DNA of 64,000 nucleotides from Lachnospiraceae bacterium MD308. Lineage in GTDB: Bacteria > Bacillota > Clostridia > Lachnospirales > Lachnospiraceae. Below the pieces are notes generated by a model, which was not told the DNA's origin, did not search any database, and saw only the letters and a list, made by a program, of their open reading frames with translations. A program made the position numbers and the translations under genes. The stretch covers positions 2,301,357 to 2,365,356 of the forward strand of contig KE159795.1 in assembly GCA_000403475.2 (NCBI GenBank), read 5' to 3'. This document shows positions 8,417 to 17,721 of the stretch, in pieces. Positions within the stretch are counted from its first letter, which is position 1; each line of letters starts with the position of its first letter.

Positions 8417-9157
8417 ATGGACATAAGTCAGTTGTATCAGCTCCTGGGAATGTATTCCGGAGTGGGAAATGGTTATGGGCTGTATGGGAACTATGGAAAC
8501 TATGGGAATTATAATAGTTATGGCCAGAATACATTCAGTCAAGTGCTGAGAAATACGGCGGCTAATACTACCGGGGGAATTTCGACGCCGATGGATGAGA
8601 TCTTCGAGGAAGCATCGAGGGAGACGGGAGTGGATATTCGTCTTTTGAAGGCTGTGGGTAAGGCTGAATCGAACTTCCGGGCATCTGCCACGTCGCATTG
8701 CGGGGCGATGGGTGTTATGCAGCTTATGCCGGGGACGGCAAAGAGCCTGGGAGTGACAGACGCATATGACGCAAAGCAGAACATCATGGGCGGCGCTAAG
8801 TATCTGGCAAAGCTGCTTGATAAATATGACGGGGACACGAAACTGGCACTTGCGGCATATAATGCCGGTAGTGGCAATGTCGCGAAATATGGAGGTATCC
8901 CGCCGTTTAAAGAGACGCAGAATTATGTCAAACGTGTGCTTGAGTACGCCGGGGAGGATTTCAATACAAATCAGACGGTGCAGGCAGCAGCGCCGGAAAG
9001 CCTTCAGGAACAGACGGAAACGCCGGTGTCGGCTTATAATTCGGAATATGGAGACGTATATAAGATGATGGTGCAGATGATGCAGCTTCAGATGCAGCAA
9101 AAACTGCAAAGTATTCTTGATTTTGGCAATAATGAAAGCGGAAGCACTTTCTTGTAA
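8417..9157 (+). CDS. Lytic transglycosylase (SLT domain), probable flagellar muramidase
   Basis: 246 aa from the ATG at 8417 with GGAGG at 8404-8408. The N-terminus has a low-complexity Gly-Tyr-Asn repeat (GLYGNYGNYGNYNSYG, about 21-36). The SLT domain (about 60-180) has the catalytic Glu in KAVGKAESNF, the GAMGVMQLMP motif and the AYNAG motif. The C-terminal tail is Gln/Met-rich. There is no clear signal peptide, so export may use the flagellar route. It lies just before the fla/che operon promoter and may cut peptidoglycan to let the rod through, the role of FlgJ elsewhere. Confidence 0.88.
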   Translation: MDISQLYQLLGMYSGVGNGYGLYGNYGNYGNYNSYGQNTFSQVLRNTAANTTGGISTPMDEIFEEASRETGVDIRLLKAVGKAESNFRASATSHCGAMGVMQLMPGTAKSLGVTDAYDAKQNIMGGAKYLAKLLDKYDGDTKLALAAYNAGSGNVAKYGGIPPFKETQNYVKRVLEYAGEDFNTNQTVQAAAPESLQEQTETPVSAYNSEYGDVYKMMVQMMQLQMQQKLQSILDFGNNESGSTFL

Positions 9158-9234
9158 ATTTTTTAACGATCTGAAGCAACGGTAGAAAAATGGTGGAAAA
9201 TGTGTGAAAATATATGGAAGAATTGTGCTTGAGG

Positions 9235-9377
9235 TTGACAGATAAAAAAAGAAGTAGTATGCTGTATTAGTGTATTTTTCGCTTTTTATGGGCGTTTGAA
9301 GTAGCGCTTCGGTATGAAAAAAGTTGTTTGGATTACCACATTATAATAAGTAAAAACAGGATAAGGAATGGTGAAAG
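9235..9377 (+). promoter_or_regulatory. Sigma-A promoter and leader of the fla/che operon
   Basis: TTGACA at 9235-9240, 17 bases, TATGCT at 9258-9263. A leader of about 110 nt precedes flgB. It can fold (TTTTTC near 9274 with GAAAAA near 9318, and an inner GAAG/CTTC), but I recognise no known riboswitch; in particular the cyclic-di-GMP-I core seen before flgB in some clostridia is absent. Two GGA motifs lie close to the flgB ribosome site. Confidence 0.75.
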
Positions 9378-9758
9378 ATGAATCATATTTTTGGAAATGG
9401 TATTCTTGTTTCAGAAAGATCGCTTGATTTTTTGTGGAAAAAGCAGTCAGTCACTGCGGGGAATCTTGCGAATGTTGATACGCCCGGATATAAGGCGAAG
9501 TACGTGACGTTTGAAGATATGTACCGCGCGAAGCTTAAGGGTGCATCGGGAGATAAGGAGCGCATCAGGCAGGCAGCTGACTCTGCGATGTGGCTTGTGG
9601 AAGAATCGGATACGGAGACTGCCCGTATGGATGGTAATAATGTAGTTGCGGATGCAGAGATGACGGAACTTACCAGAGCGGCTCTGCAGTATCAGTATGC
9701 AATTCAGTCTGTAAATGGGGAAATATCAAGGTTGGCCACGGTGATTAAAGGGCAATAA
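9378..9758 (+). CDS. flgB: Flagellar basal-body rod protein FlgB
   Basis: 126 aa. The N-terminal rod signature is clear (QSVTAGNLANVDTPGYKAK, about 22-41), and the C-terminal helix (LTRAALQYQYAIQSVNGEIS) completes the axial D0 pair. FlgB is the first rod subunit, assembled on FliE and exported by the type III apparatus. It is the first gene of the operon; flgC, its usual partner, is not next to it but lies 12 kb downstream at 22163. Confidence 0.95.
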   Translation: MNHIFGNGILVSERSLDFLWKKQSVTAGNLANVDTPGYKAKYVTFEDMYRAKLKGASGDKERIRQAADSAMWLVEESDTETARMDGNNVVADAEMTELTRAALQYQYAIQSVNGEISRLATVIKGQ

Positions 9759-9782
9759 TATATTTTAAGGAGGAAAGAAGAA

Positions 9783-10094
9783 ATGGCAACGGAGTTTATT
9801 ACACCGATTCAGCCGTTAAAGTTTGGGGTCGGTGGAATTACAGCGAGTAAGAGTTCGGTTATAGAGGAAGGAACGGCCTTGTTTAAGGACGTTTTTTCGG
9901 ATGCAATTCAGAATGTGAAGGACACACAGAAGAATCTGGAAGATAAGCAGTATCTTTTGGCGACGGGACAGATTGACGATGCCCATACGGTTCCGATAGC
10001 AGCGGCGGAAGCGCAGCTTTCGGTGGATCTGCTTGTTCAGCTCCGCAACAAGGCGGTAGAGGCTTATAACGAGTTGATGCGTATTTCTTTGTAA
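9783..10094 (+). CDS. fliE: Flagellar hook-basal body protein FliE
   Basis: 103 aa, the usual length. It has the FliE pattern: a helical middle (LFKDVFSDAIQNVKDTQKN) and the C-terminal LSVDLLVQLRNKAVEAYNEL segment, ending in an IMR/ISL-type tail. FliE joins the MS ring and export gate to the rod. It lies 24 bp after flgB, with AGGAGGAAAG before the ATG. Confidence 0.95.
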   Translation: MATEFITPIQPLKFGVGGITASKSSVIEEGTALFKDVFSDAIQNVKDTQKNLEDKQYLLATGQIDDAHTVPIAAAEAQLSVDLLVQLRNKAVEAYNELMRISL

Positions 10095-10127
10095 GATTAA
10101 TAGATTATAGATGGGACAGACTGACCA

Positions 10128-11750
10128 ATGAAAGAAAAGCTGAATACAGTAAAAGAATATCTTATGAACCTGAGCAGGAAGACGAAGATAATAGCCATCG
10201 CTGTACTTGCGGCTATTGTTGTCGGGGCGGTTGTGATTGCGCTGGTGCTGAATCATAAGGATTATGTGACACTTTTTACGAATGTGACAGAGGAAGAGAC
10301 GACACAGATTCTTGCAAAGCTGCAGGAGATGCAAGTCCAGTATACTTCTGATGGCTCAGGGAATATAAAGGTTCCGGCGGATGTGGCGGATACGACCCGG
10401 GCGCAGCTTGCACAAGAAGGTTATCCGAAAAGTGGATTTACATATGACGTTTTTACAAATAATGCAGGCGGCATGACCACTGACATGGAAAAACAGACGT
10501 ATAAGCTATATGAGTTGCAGAACCGTATAGGGGCAACCGTACGGCTTTTTGACGGTGTAAAGGACGCGAAAGTGACGATTGCTCTCGGAGAGGAGAGTAA
10601 ATATGTGCTGACGGATGCAGAGGACGCCGCAAACGGGCCCAGTGCATCGGTGGTTGTTATGATGGAGAATAACGGCTCGCCGACGTCAAAGCAGGCGGTG
10701 GGAATCCAGAGGCTGGTAGCACAGAGTGTTCCGAACATGAAATTAGAGAACGTGACGGTATTGGATGGAAATGGGATTATCGTCTCGGACTCTATGAGCG
10801 ACGGAGCGTCCTCGGGAGAGGAAAGTCAGGCTCTGGCGAAGCTGATTGAGACGCAGCTCGCTCAGAAGGTTGTTCATGTGCTTGAGCCGTTCTACGGAGA
10901 AGATAATATCAGAGTCTCGGCAAAAGGCTCGGTAAATATGGAAAAGATCATCCGGGAGTCAACGACATATACGACGCCGGAAAAGATTGACGAAGAAGAT
11001 AAAACAGGAATTCTCTCTAAGGACACTGGAGCGAGAGAAAGCGGCGGAGATACTGCCGGCGCCAATGGTGTTGTGGGGACGGAGACTAATTCGGATGTGT
11101 CGCAGTATACGGCGAATGCCAACCAGAATGGAAATGGATATACAAGTGAGAGCTGGACGAGAGACTATCTTGTGAATCAGATCAAAGAGCAGGGCGAGAT
11201 TGATACAGGAGTTCTTGAGGATGTAACGGTGTCTGTGGCAATCAATGGCAGGACGCTTGGTGATCTTACCACGAATAAGCTGATGGAACTTGTGGGCAAT
11301 GCGGTAGGTATTGCGCCTGAGGACAGAACTGACAAGATTGCAATTGCTAATGCTCCATTCTACGAGGATAAGGAAGCTGATAAGAGAAGTACGATGGAAG
11401 TGATAACAGAGGCGATTAAAGATAATCTGCTCTTTGTAATCATTGGCGTAATCGTATTGCTTCTGCTGTTAACGGCATTGTTTATTATGCTGAGAAAGCG
11501 TAAGAAGAAACAGGAAGAAACGGAAGCAGAAATGCTCGAGGAGATTCCGGGAGAGGAGCTTTTAGAAGGCGAAGAGACGGGAGAAGGCGAAGAACAAGAG
11601 CCGCTGCCGTCACCGGAGCTTTTGAATGTGCAGAACGAGAGGAGCCAGGAGCTGCGTGAGAGAATAAGAGCATTCGCGGATGAGAATCCGGAGCTTTCGG
11701 CTCAGATGCTTAAGAACTGGCTGCGCGGAGGTGATGAGGATGGCAACTGA
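10128..11750 (+). CDS. fliF: Flagellar MS-ring protein FliF
   Basis: 540 aa. TM1 spans about 20-44 (IIAIAVLAAIVVGAVVIAL). The periplasmic ring-building domains include YKLYELQNRIGATVRLFDGV. TM2 lies near 430-455 (LLFVIIGVIVLLLLLTALFI). The cytoplasmic tail ends in the FliG-binding region (ENPELSAQMLKNWL). FliF forms the membrane ring that nucleates the basal body. Its 3' end overlaps fliG by 11 bp. The ribosome site is weak, which suggests coupling to fliE. Confidence 0.96.
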   Translation: MKEKLNTVKEYLMNLSRKTKIIAIAVLAAIVVGAVVIALVLNHKDYVTLFTNVTEEETTQILAKLQEMQVQYTSDGSGNIKVPADVADTTRAQLAQEGYPKSGFTYDVFTNNAGGMTTDMEKQTYKLYELQNRIGATVRLFDGVKDAKVTIALGEESKYVLTDAEDAANGPSASVVVMMENNGSPTSKQAVGIQRLVAQSVPNMKLENVTVLDGNGIIVSDSMSDGASSGEESQALAKLIETQLAQKVVHVLEPFYGEDNIRVSAKGSVNMEKIIRESTTYTTPEKIDEEDKTGILSKDTGARESGGDTAGANGVVGTETNSDVSQYTANANQNGNGYTSESWTRDYLVNQIKEQGEIDTGVLEDVTVSVAINGRTLGDLTTNKLMELVGNAVGIAPEDRTDKIAIANAPFYEDKEADKRSTMEVITEAIKDNLLFVIIGVIVLLLLLTALFIMLRKRKKKQEETEAEMLEEIPGEELLEGEETGEGEEQEPLPSPELLNVQNERSQELRERIRAFADENPELSAQMLKNWLRGGDEDGN

Positions 11751-12756
11751 TGCAAATGTAACGCTGATGCCGGAACAAAAAGCGGCGGCGGTAGTAATTG
11801 CGCTTGGGACTGACAAGGCTTCAAAGTTGTATCAATATCTGGGCAATGATGATGCGGAAAAACTGACACTTGAGGTGGCGAAACTTGGCCACCTTGAGGC
11901 AGAGCAGACAGAACAAGTCCTTGATGAATTCTATAAGACTTGTCTGACGCAGAAGGTTGTGACAGATGGAGGTCTGGAGTATGCCCGGGCAGTTCTTGAG
12001 AAAGCATACGGAGAGAGTACGGCGACGGAGCTTTTGCAGAAGGTGTCAAAGTACCTCAAAAACCGGTCTTTCGATTTTATCGAAAAGGCGGACGTCAAGA
12101 ACCTGTTTTCTATCCTGCAGCATGAGAGGGCGCAGACAATTGCGCTGGTGCTTTCTTATGTAGAGTCGGATAAAGCGGCTTCGGTTATTGCGGAGCTTCC
12201 GGAGGAGAAGCGTATTCAGGTTGTTAAGAGCATCGCTATGATGGACAGCGCGTCTCCGGATGCGATTAAGATTGTAGAGCAGCAGCTTAGAAGCAGATTT
12301 GACAATATTCTTACTACCGACTTTACGAGTATCGGTGGTATTGATTACATTGCGGATGTCATGAACCATATGGACAGAAGCAACGAGAAGTTTATCTTCG
12401 ACGAGATGGGCAAGGACGATCCGGAACTTGCGGACACAATCAGAAAGAAGATGTTCGTATTCGAGGATATCCTTACGATGGACAACAGATCTATCCAGCG
12501 TTTCATCAGAGATTGCGATATGAAGGATGTTGTGTACTCATTGAAAGGTGCAGGCGAAGAGATACTGGCTGCATTCTACTCCAACATGTCCAGCCGTATG
12601 GCAGAGCAGGTCAAATCAGATCTGGAAGTTACAGTCAATGTAAAGCTGCGTGACGTGGAAGAGGCGCAGTCACGTATTGTCGGCGTTATCAGGAAGCTTG
12701 AGGAAGAGGGCGAACTGGTAATTAACAAGGGTGGAAAGGACGAGATCATTGTATAG
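11740..12756 (+). CDS. fliG: Flagellar motor switch protein FliG
   Basis: 338 aa from the ATG at 11740 (MATDANVTLMPEQKAA), 8 bases after GGAGG; an earlier ATG at 11734 is too close to that site. The three FliG domains are present: N-terminal FliF-binding (AAAVVIALGTDKASKLYQYL), middle (LQHERAQTIALVLSYV, the EHPQ region) and C-terminal torque-generating helices (FVFEDILTMDNRSIQRFIRD) with the charged residues that meet MotA. It overlaps fliF and probably fliH, so translation is likely coupled. Confidence 0.96.
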   Translation: MATDANVTLMPEQKAAAVVIALGTDKASKLYQYLGNDDAEKLTLEVAKLGHLEAEQTEQVLDEFYKTCLTQKVVTDGGLEYARAVLEKAYGESTATELLQKVSKYLKNRSFDFIEKADVKNLFSILQHERAQTIALVLSYVESDKAASVIAELPEEKRIQVVKSIAMMDSASPDAIKIVEQQLRSRFDNILTTDFTSIGGIDYIADVMNHMDRSNEKFIFDEMGKDDPELADTIRKKMFVFEDILTMDNRSIQRFIRDCDMKDVVYSLKGAGEEILAAFYSNMSSRMAEQVKSDLEVTVNVKLRDVEEAQSRIVGVIRKLEEEGELVINKGGKDEIIV

Positions 12757-13543
12757 AGTGGTGAAAACATCGCAGGCGCCCGATGACATTCAGAGTTCTT
12801 TTGAATATCCATTGCTTGATGTCGCGAAAGGGATTGAAGATATCCTGAAGCCGGAAGGAACCGCAGAAGAAGTAAATGCTGCGGATGCCCCGGCGGAGGA
12901 AACAGAGGAAGACCGATTAGCGGCAGAATATCAGCGTAAGCTGGATGAGATGATGAAACAGGCAGAAAAGGTGCTTGAGGATGCAAGGAATGTAGCAGAA
13001 CAGATTAAGCAGGATGCGTATGACGAAGGGTTTGCCGCGGGACAAAAGTCGGGGTATGACAAGGGGTTTCAGGAAGGGGAATCCCAGGGCTTGATTGATT
13101 ATCAGAAAAAGATAACCGAGCTAGAGGATATGTTTGCGGCAAGCATCGTGGATGTGGATCGTATAAAAGAGAAAACGCTTGAGAAATATATGGATGACCT
13201 GAAAGAGATCTCGCTGTCCATCGGAGAGAAGATTGTCCGTACCAGCCTTCGTTCTAATGTCAGGGTCATTGAGAGAATGATCCTTGCAGCTACAGAGAAG
13301 CTGAAAAAAAGTGCATGGGCAAAGATTTATATTGGCGCTACGCAGGAGATGGGGAAGGATATCAATGCCGACCCAAGGTTTTTGCAGGAGCTTAGCAATA
13401 TCTCTGACTCGGTGAAGATTATTATTATGGAAGATGTAGAGACAGGGACATGTATTGTTGAGCGTCCGGATGAGATTATCGACATGAGTGTAGGTACTCA
13501 GCTTGAGAATATCCGTGAGATTATGAATAATGCAAGATTATAA
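12749..13543 (+). CDS. fliH: Flagellar assembly protein FliH
   Basis: 264 aa from a TTG at 12749 that overlaps the fliG stop; GTG codons at 12731, 12758 and 12761 are alternatives, so the first residues are uncertain. It has an acidic N-terminus, a long coiled-coil region (about 55-150) that includes Gly-spaced repeats (EGFAAGQKSGYDKGFQEGE), and a conserved C-terminal domain ending in GTCIVERPDEIIDMSVGTQL. FliH binds and restrains the export ATPase FliI and is its stator. The Gly-rich helix repeat is typical of the family. Confidence 0.9.
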   Translation: MYRVVKTSQAPDDIQSSFEYPLLDVAKGIEDILKPEGTAEEVNAADAPAEETEEDRLAAEYQRKLDEMMKQAEKVLEDARNVAEQIKQDAYDEGFAAGQKSGYDKGFQEGESQGLIDYQKKITELEDMFAASIVDVDRIKEKTLEKYMDDLKEISLSIGEKIVRTSLRSNVRVIERMILAATEKLKKSAWAKIYIGATQEMGKDINADPRFLQELSNISDSVKIIIMEDVETGTCIVERPDEIIDMSVGTQLENIREIMNNARL

Positions 13544-13557
13544 AGGAGTTTAGAAGT

Positions 13558-14862
13558 ATGCTTAAAGAACTGCCGGGAAGGATTCTGAATGCAGAGACAG
13601 TCAGCTATATCGGGAAGATAGAAAATATTACCGGGATGTCGATGCAGGCGTCCGGCAGTAATACAAGTATCGGCGACATCGTTCTGATTTATAATGAGAA
13701 GCAGAAAAGAGAAATTCCGGCAGAGGTTGTAGGATTTCGGGATGACAAGGTACAATTGATGGCATATGAGAATATTAATGGTATTGGGTCCGACAGCTAT
13801 GTACGCAACACAAGAAAGAGACTCAAGATTCCGGTAGGCGAGTTCCTGCGGGGAAGGATTATTGATGCATTAGGCCATCCGATTGATAATAAGGGCGGGT
13901 TTGAGTCGGGAAGATATTATTATGTTGAAAGCCCGAGTATTAACCCGCTTGACAGACCGCCCATTCGGGAAACGCTGGAATTTGGCGTGAAAGCCATTGA
14001 CGGGCTGAATACGATCGGCAAGGGTCAGCGTATCGGTATATTTGCCGGAAGCGGCGTGGGCAAGAGTACCCTGATGGGAATGATTGCCCGGAATGTAAAA
14101 GCCGATATTAATGTAATCGCTCTTGTGGGAGAGCGTGGCCGGGAAGTTCTTGAATTCGTGGAGCGGGATTTGGGCCCGGAAGGAATGAAGCGCTCGGTGC
14201 TTGTGGTGGCTACGTCTGACCAGCCGGCAATGCTCAGGATGAAGTGCCCGATGGTGGCGACGACGATCGCGGAATATTTTAAAGACCAGGGAAAAGATGT
14301 TCTTTTGATGATGGATTCCCTCACACGTTTTGCGATGGCGCAAAGAGAGATTGGCCTGGCAACCGGAGAGCCGCCGATTGCCAGAGGATATACACCTTCA
14401 ATCTATGCAGAATTTCCGAAGCTTTTGGAAAGAAGCGGGAATTTTGACAGTGGTTCTATTACGGGGGTTTACACCGTATTAGTAGAAGGAGACGATACGA
14501 ATGAACCGATTGCGGATACCGTCCGCGGTATTCTGGATGGTCATATTGTATTGAGCAGAAAGCTTGCGAATTCCAATCATTATCCTGCGATAGACATTAA
14601 TGCCAGTATTTCCCGTCTGATGTCGTCGATTGCAACGCCGGAACATAAAAAGCTGGCGGGAAGACTTCGGGATTTATACAGCTTATATACGCAGAATGAA
14701 GATTTGATATCAATCGGGGCATATAAAGCAGGGACGAATAAGGAACTGGATTATGCGATTTCAAAGATTGATTCGATTAACAGCTTTCTGATGCAAAATG
14801 TAGAAGAACCGTTTACAGTGGAACGGACGGTGAGCATTTTGCAGGAAATGTTTGCGAAATAA
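13558..14862 (+). CDS. fliI: Flagellum-specific export ATPase FliI
   Basis: 434 aa, the usual length. The F1-type ATPase core has its Walker A loop as GIFAGSGVGKSTL (about 160-172) and Walker B as DVLLMMDSLTRFA. A GERGREV motif and a C-terminal helical domain follow. It hydrolyses ATP to prepare substrates for the flagellar type III gate. It lies 14 bp after fliH with AAAGGAG before the ATG. Confidence 0.97.
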   Translation: MLKELPGRILNAETVSYIGKIENITGMSMQASGSNTSIGDIVLIYNEKQKREIPAEVVGFRDDKVQLMAYENINGIGSDSYVRNTRKRLKIPVGEFLRGRIIDALGHPIDNKGGFESGRYYYVESPSINPLDRPPIRETLEFGVKAIDGLNTIGKGQRIGIFAGSGVGKSTLMGMIARNVKADINVIALVGERGREVLEFVERDLGPEGMKRSVLVVATSDQPAMLRMKCPMVATTIAEYFKDQGKDVLLMMDSLTRFAMAQREIGLATGEPPIARGYTPSIYAEFPKLLERSGNFDSGSITGVYTVLVEGDDTNEPIADTVRGILDGHIVLSRKLANSNHYPAIDINASISRLMSSIATPEHKKLAGRLRDLYSLYTQNEDLISIGAYKAGTNKELDYAISKIDSINSFLMQNVEEPFTVERTVSILQEMFAK

Positions 14863-14882
14863 AAAAGTCGGGGGACATTACA

Positions 14883-15326
14883 GTGAAGAAGTTCGCGTTT
14901 GCGCTTGACAAGGTACTAAGTTATAAACGTCAATATGAAGATAGTATCCGGAATGAACATGCAGTAATTATGCATGAGATTAGAATTCAGGAAGAAGCGT
15001 TCCGGCAGTTGAGTGATAAGGATGTTGAAATCAGACTGCAGATGAAGCAGGAGCAGGAGATGGGATGCCAGATTCTTCGGATACATACTTATGAAAATTA
15101 CCTGGAGTACTTAAAGGGTGAGATGTTCCGGGTGACTCAGAGACTTAAAGCTCTTAAAGCCAAAGAAGAGAAGAAGCGTAAAGAGCTGATTGCGGCAAAG
15201 ACAGATACCACTTCGTTAGATAAGCTGAAGGAGAAAAAAATACAGGAATATAATAAAGAAGTTCAAAAGGAGCAGGAACAGCTCGTGGAAGAATTTGTAA
15301 ATCATGGGCTAATTGCAGCGCGGTAG
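14883..15326 (+). CDS. fliJ: Flagellar export chaperone/stalk protein FliJ
   Basis: 147 aa starting at a GTG (14883) behind GGGGGAC. It is almost entirely a charged two-helix coiled coil (FALDKVLSYKRQYEDSIRNE ... KEKKIQEYNKEVQKEQEQLV), as expected for FliJ, the central stalk of the FliI hexamer that also escorts late chaperones. Identity rests on position after fliI and on the FliJ-type N-terminus (KKFAFALDKVLSYK). Confidence 0.9.
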   Translation: MKKFAFALDKVLSYKRQYEDSIRNEHAVIMHEIRIQEEAFRQLSDKDVEIRLQMKQEQEMGCQILRIHTYENYLEYLKGEMFRVTQRLKALKAKEEKKRKELIAAKTDTTSLDKLKEKKIQEYNKEVQKEQEQLVEEFVNHGLIAAR

Positions 15327-15337
15327 TAATTTCTGCT

Positions 15338-15366
15338 TTGCAGATTGCTATAAAATGTTATATAAT
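15338..15366 (+). promoter_or_regulatory. Internal sigma-A promoter before fliK
   Basis: TTGCAG (15338-15343), 17 bases, a perfect TATAAT (15361-15366), in the 94-bp gap between fliJ and fliK. It could give extra transcription of the downstream half of the fla/che operon. Confidence 0.6.
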
Positions 15367-15420
15367 AGAGAAAACAGATTAACAATTTGTTTTTTCATAA
15401 AAAGAAAGGAGGTAAAAGAC

Positions 15421-16581
15421 ATGGTCAGTAACAGCGTTATGGACATTGTGAAAACCGGCAGTTCAAAGGGTTCACAGGTTCAGAAGAAAAAGACTGCGAA
15501 TGACAAGACAGATTTTGGCCAGGCGCTTACAGATGCAGCTGGTGCGGCAAATTCTGCGAATGCACAGGCAGAAAAGCAGACTTACGAGCAAAAGGATGAT
15601 CCTGTTGCGGAGAAAGGAACAGAAAGTGTTCAGGCGGCAGAGGGGAATCTGGATAAGCAGCCGATGCTGAATCTGGAAGGCACAGAGGGAAAAGACGCGT
15701 TGTCAAACTTTATGCAAATGGGAGCAGAGAGCGCCCAGACAGCAGAGGAAGCTAACGGCTTATGGGCACAGAACATGGCAGAGGCGGCGATGGAGACAGG
15801 CGTTGCCAATGAAGCAGACGTACTTCAGACAGCAGATATGCTTCAGACCGTTCAAAAGCCGGTGAATGACCTGCCGAAGGAATCCCAGACGGAAAACGTT
15901 CTTACTATGGGTTCAGAGGAGCTTGCAGCCGACGCGTCGATTATGAAAAAATTGGCGGAAGCGAAAGGCGGGCAGACGAATTCCGATACAGGTGAAAAAG
16001 CCAATCTGTCAAAGTCATCCAAAGAAGAAACCAATGTTGTCGATGTCAGTGCGCAGGCAGCGGCAGATAAGGCAGAGACATCCTTTATGCGTCTTCAGGG
16101 GAACAGCGACAGCGGAGTGATTGAAGCGAAGGTAGAGGTTGCCGAGACTGGAGAGATTAAACCAGAATACGCAAATATGCTCAAGGACATGATTGCGAAG
16201 CAAATCAGCAGCGGAAGGCAGGAGTTTGAACTTAGCCTTACGCCAAAGAATCTCGGTGCGCTTATAGTTAAAGTGGCATATGAGGCCGGGGAGACGACAG
16301 TTTCTATTATGTGCTCTAATGCCAAAGCGATGCAGGCAATGGCAAGCAAAGCGGGTGAACTGGGCAGAATGCTTGAAGGAACCCTGGGAGAAAAGATGGA
16401 TGTTGTTGTCGAAGATAAAAACGGTCAGGAGTCGCATTTCTATGAAGAAGGGCGCAATGACAGCGGGGCGCAGGCACAAAAAGAAGAACAAGAACGCAGG
16501 CATGAGGAAAGCCGCAGAAGGATGGGGCGGGAAGCCGACTCTAAAGATTTTCTGCAGCAACTTAGATTAGGGCTTGCATAA
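15421..16581 (+). CDS. fliK: Flagellar hook-length control protein FliK
   Basis: 386 aa from the ATG at 15421, behind AAAGGAGGT; an upstream in-frame extension to 15313 is not supported. The N-terminal two thirds is a poorly conserved, Ala/Glu/Gln-rich ruler region. The FliK C-terminal domain spans about 255-335 and includes FELSLTPKNLGALIVKVAYE, the hallmark L-P--LG-l-V pattern. A charged Glu/Arg-rich tail follows. FliK measures the hook and switches FlhB from hook to filament export. Confidence 0.9.
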   Translation: MVSNSVMDIVKTGSSKGSQVQKKKTANDKTDFGQALTDAAGAANSANAQAEKQTYEQKDDPVAEKGTESVQAAEGNLDKQPMLNLEGTEGKDALSNFMQMGAESAQTAEEANGLWAQNMAEAAMETGVANEADVLQTADMLQTVQKPVNDLPKESQTENVLTMGSEELAADASIMKKLAEAKGGQTNSDTGEKANLSKSSKEETNVVDVSAQAAADKAETSFMRLQGNSDSGVIEAKVEVAETGEIKPEYANMLKDMIAKQISSGRQEFELSLTPKNLGALIVKVAYEAGETTVSIMCSNAKAMQAMASKAGELGRMLEGTLGEKMDVVVEDKNGQESHFYEEGRNDSGAQAQKEEQERRHEESRRRMGREADSKDFLQQLRLGLA

Positions 16582-16627
16582 ATGAAGAAAAAGTATAATA
16601 ATATGACGGTGGGAAAGGAGTGATTAT

Positions 16628-17200
16628 ATGCCGGTAAATGGAGTTAACACACTCGCTGCACAGAATAATACTGCGCTGGGCAACCAGTATGCAAGAACAG
16701 AAAGTACAGGTGGCACCGGAGGCACTAACTATGTAAGGTATGATGTGTCGGCAACTTCAGAAGATCTGACAATGACAGATTTCTATAAGCTTATGGCTGC
16801 ACAGATGCAGTATCAGGACCCAGATAATCCGATGGATACCTCTGAGCTTATGGCGACAATGGTACAGTCTAAGATGATTACAGCCTTAGCACAGATGACA
16901 AGTACCAATGTGATTACGTACGCTACTTCTATGCTTGGCAAAGATGTTACGCTGGCAGAGGTAGATGCACTTGGCCGGGGAACCGGGGAATACACCAAGG
17001 CAACGATTACAGGTGTTTCACTGGCGGGAGACTCTCCGACGCTTTATGTAGGTGATAAAGCCTATTCTATGTCACAGATTATGTCTGTCGGCGATGTAAA
17101 GCTTAAGGATGAGGTAGAGGATGACAAAACAGAAGGCGGAGATACAGAAGGCGGAGACACGGAAGGCGACGGTGAGACATCCGGCGGCGAAGCAGTGTAG
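16628..17200 (+). CDS. flgD: Flagellar hook cap protein FlgD
   Basis: 190 aa with AAAGGAGTGA before the ATG. The conserved N-terminal half contains DFYKLMAAQMQYQDPDNPMD, then SELMATMVQSKMITALAQMT, the FlgD signature. The usual C-terminal FlgD tudor/Fn3 domains are missing; instead there is a short beta segment and an acidic tail with a repeat (three copies of TEGGD or TEGDG, about 167-182). FlgD forms the scaffold under which hook subunits polymerise. Confidence 0.92.
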   Translation: MPVNGVNTLAAQNNTALGNQYARTESTGGTGGTNYVRYDVSATSEDLTMTDFYKLMAAQMQYQDPDNPMDTSELMATMVQSKMITALAQMTSTNVITYATSMLGKDVTLAEVDALGRGTGEYTKATITGVSLAGDSPTLYVGDKAYSMSQIMSVGDVKLKDEVEDDKTEGGDTEGGDTEGDGETSGGEAV

Positions 17201-17251
17201 GCAAAAGTAAAGCTATTTTAAACGCGTAAGCGGAAAGGCGGTGGAAAAGCG

Positions 17252-17632
17252 ATGGGTGTTTCAAAGCTTGCGAATCTTTCTAATATATCTGAATTAAAGC
17301 TCTCTCATCAGCTAAATGTACCGGAAAAAACTGGTTCCGCAAATTTCGCGGAGTCTTTGCAGACGGAGTACCAAAAAAGCGAAATACATTTTTCAAAACA
17401 TGCCGCGCAGCGTATGCAGTCTCGTGGTATGGAGATGACACCAGGGCTTCTTAGTGATTTGAATCAGGCAGTCCAGCGGGCGAGAGACAAAGGCTCAAAA
17501 GATGCGGTCTTGATTGGTGACAGAAGTGCTTTTATCGTGAATATACCGAATAATACGATTGTCACGATGATGACTGAGAGAGAGATGAAAGAAAATATAT
17601 TTACTAATATTGACAGTGCCGTTTTATTTTAG
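17252..17632 (+). CDS. Flagellar operon protein, TIGR02530 family
   Basis: 126 aa. The core (FSKHAAQRMQSRGMEMTPGL, then DAVLIGDRSAFIVNIPNNTI and MTEREMKENIFTNIDSAV) is that of the small conserved flagellar operon protein found between flgD and flgE in many Firmicutes. It has no membrane segment and no known enzymatic motif. Its place suggests a role in hook assembly; the function is not established. It begins behind AAAGGCGGTGG and lies 52 bp after flgD. Confidence 0.88.
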   Translation: MGVSKLANLSNISELKLSHQLNVPEKTGSANFAESLQTEYQKSEIHFSKHAAQRMQSRGMEMTPGLLSDLNQAVQRARDKGSKDAVLIGDRSAFIVNIPNNTIVTMMTEREMKENIFTNIDSAVLF

Positions 17633-17721
17633 CCGGACCACATGTGGAGGCAGGGCATCCAGTCCGAATGACAGATGCCGTGGCGGTACGAAAGCATATA
17701 ACAGAAAGGAAGTATGAACAT

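Noticed and set aside
8345-9109. 254-codon minus-strand open frame over the transglycosylase gene
   Set aside because: Antisense shadow of a clear SLT-domain gene; its composition (His, Arg and Leu-rich) is that of reverse-strand reading.
9264-9377. Cyclic-di-GMP-I riboswitch before flgB
   Set aside because: The conserved aptamer core (CGCAAAGCC and partner loop) is absent.
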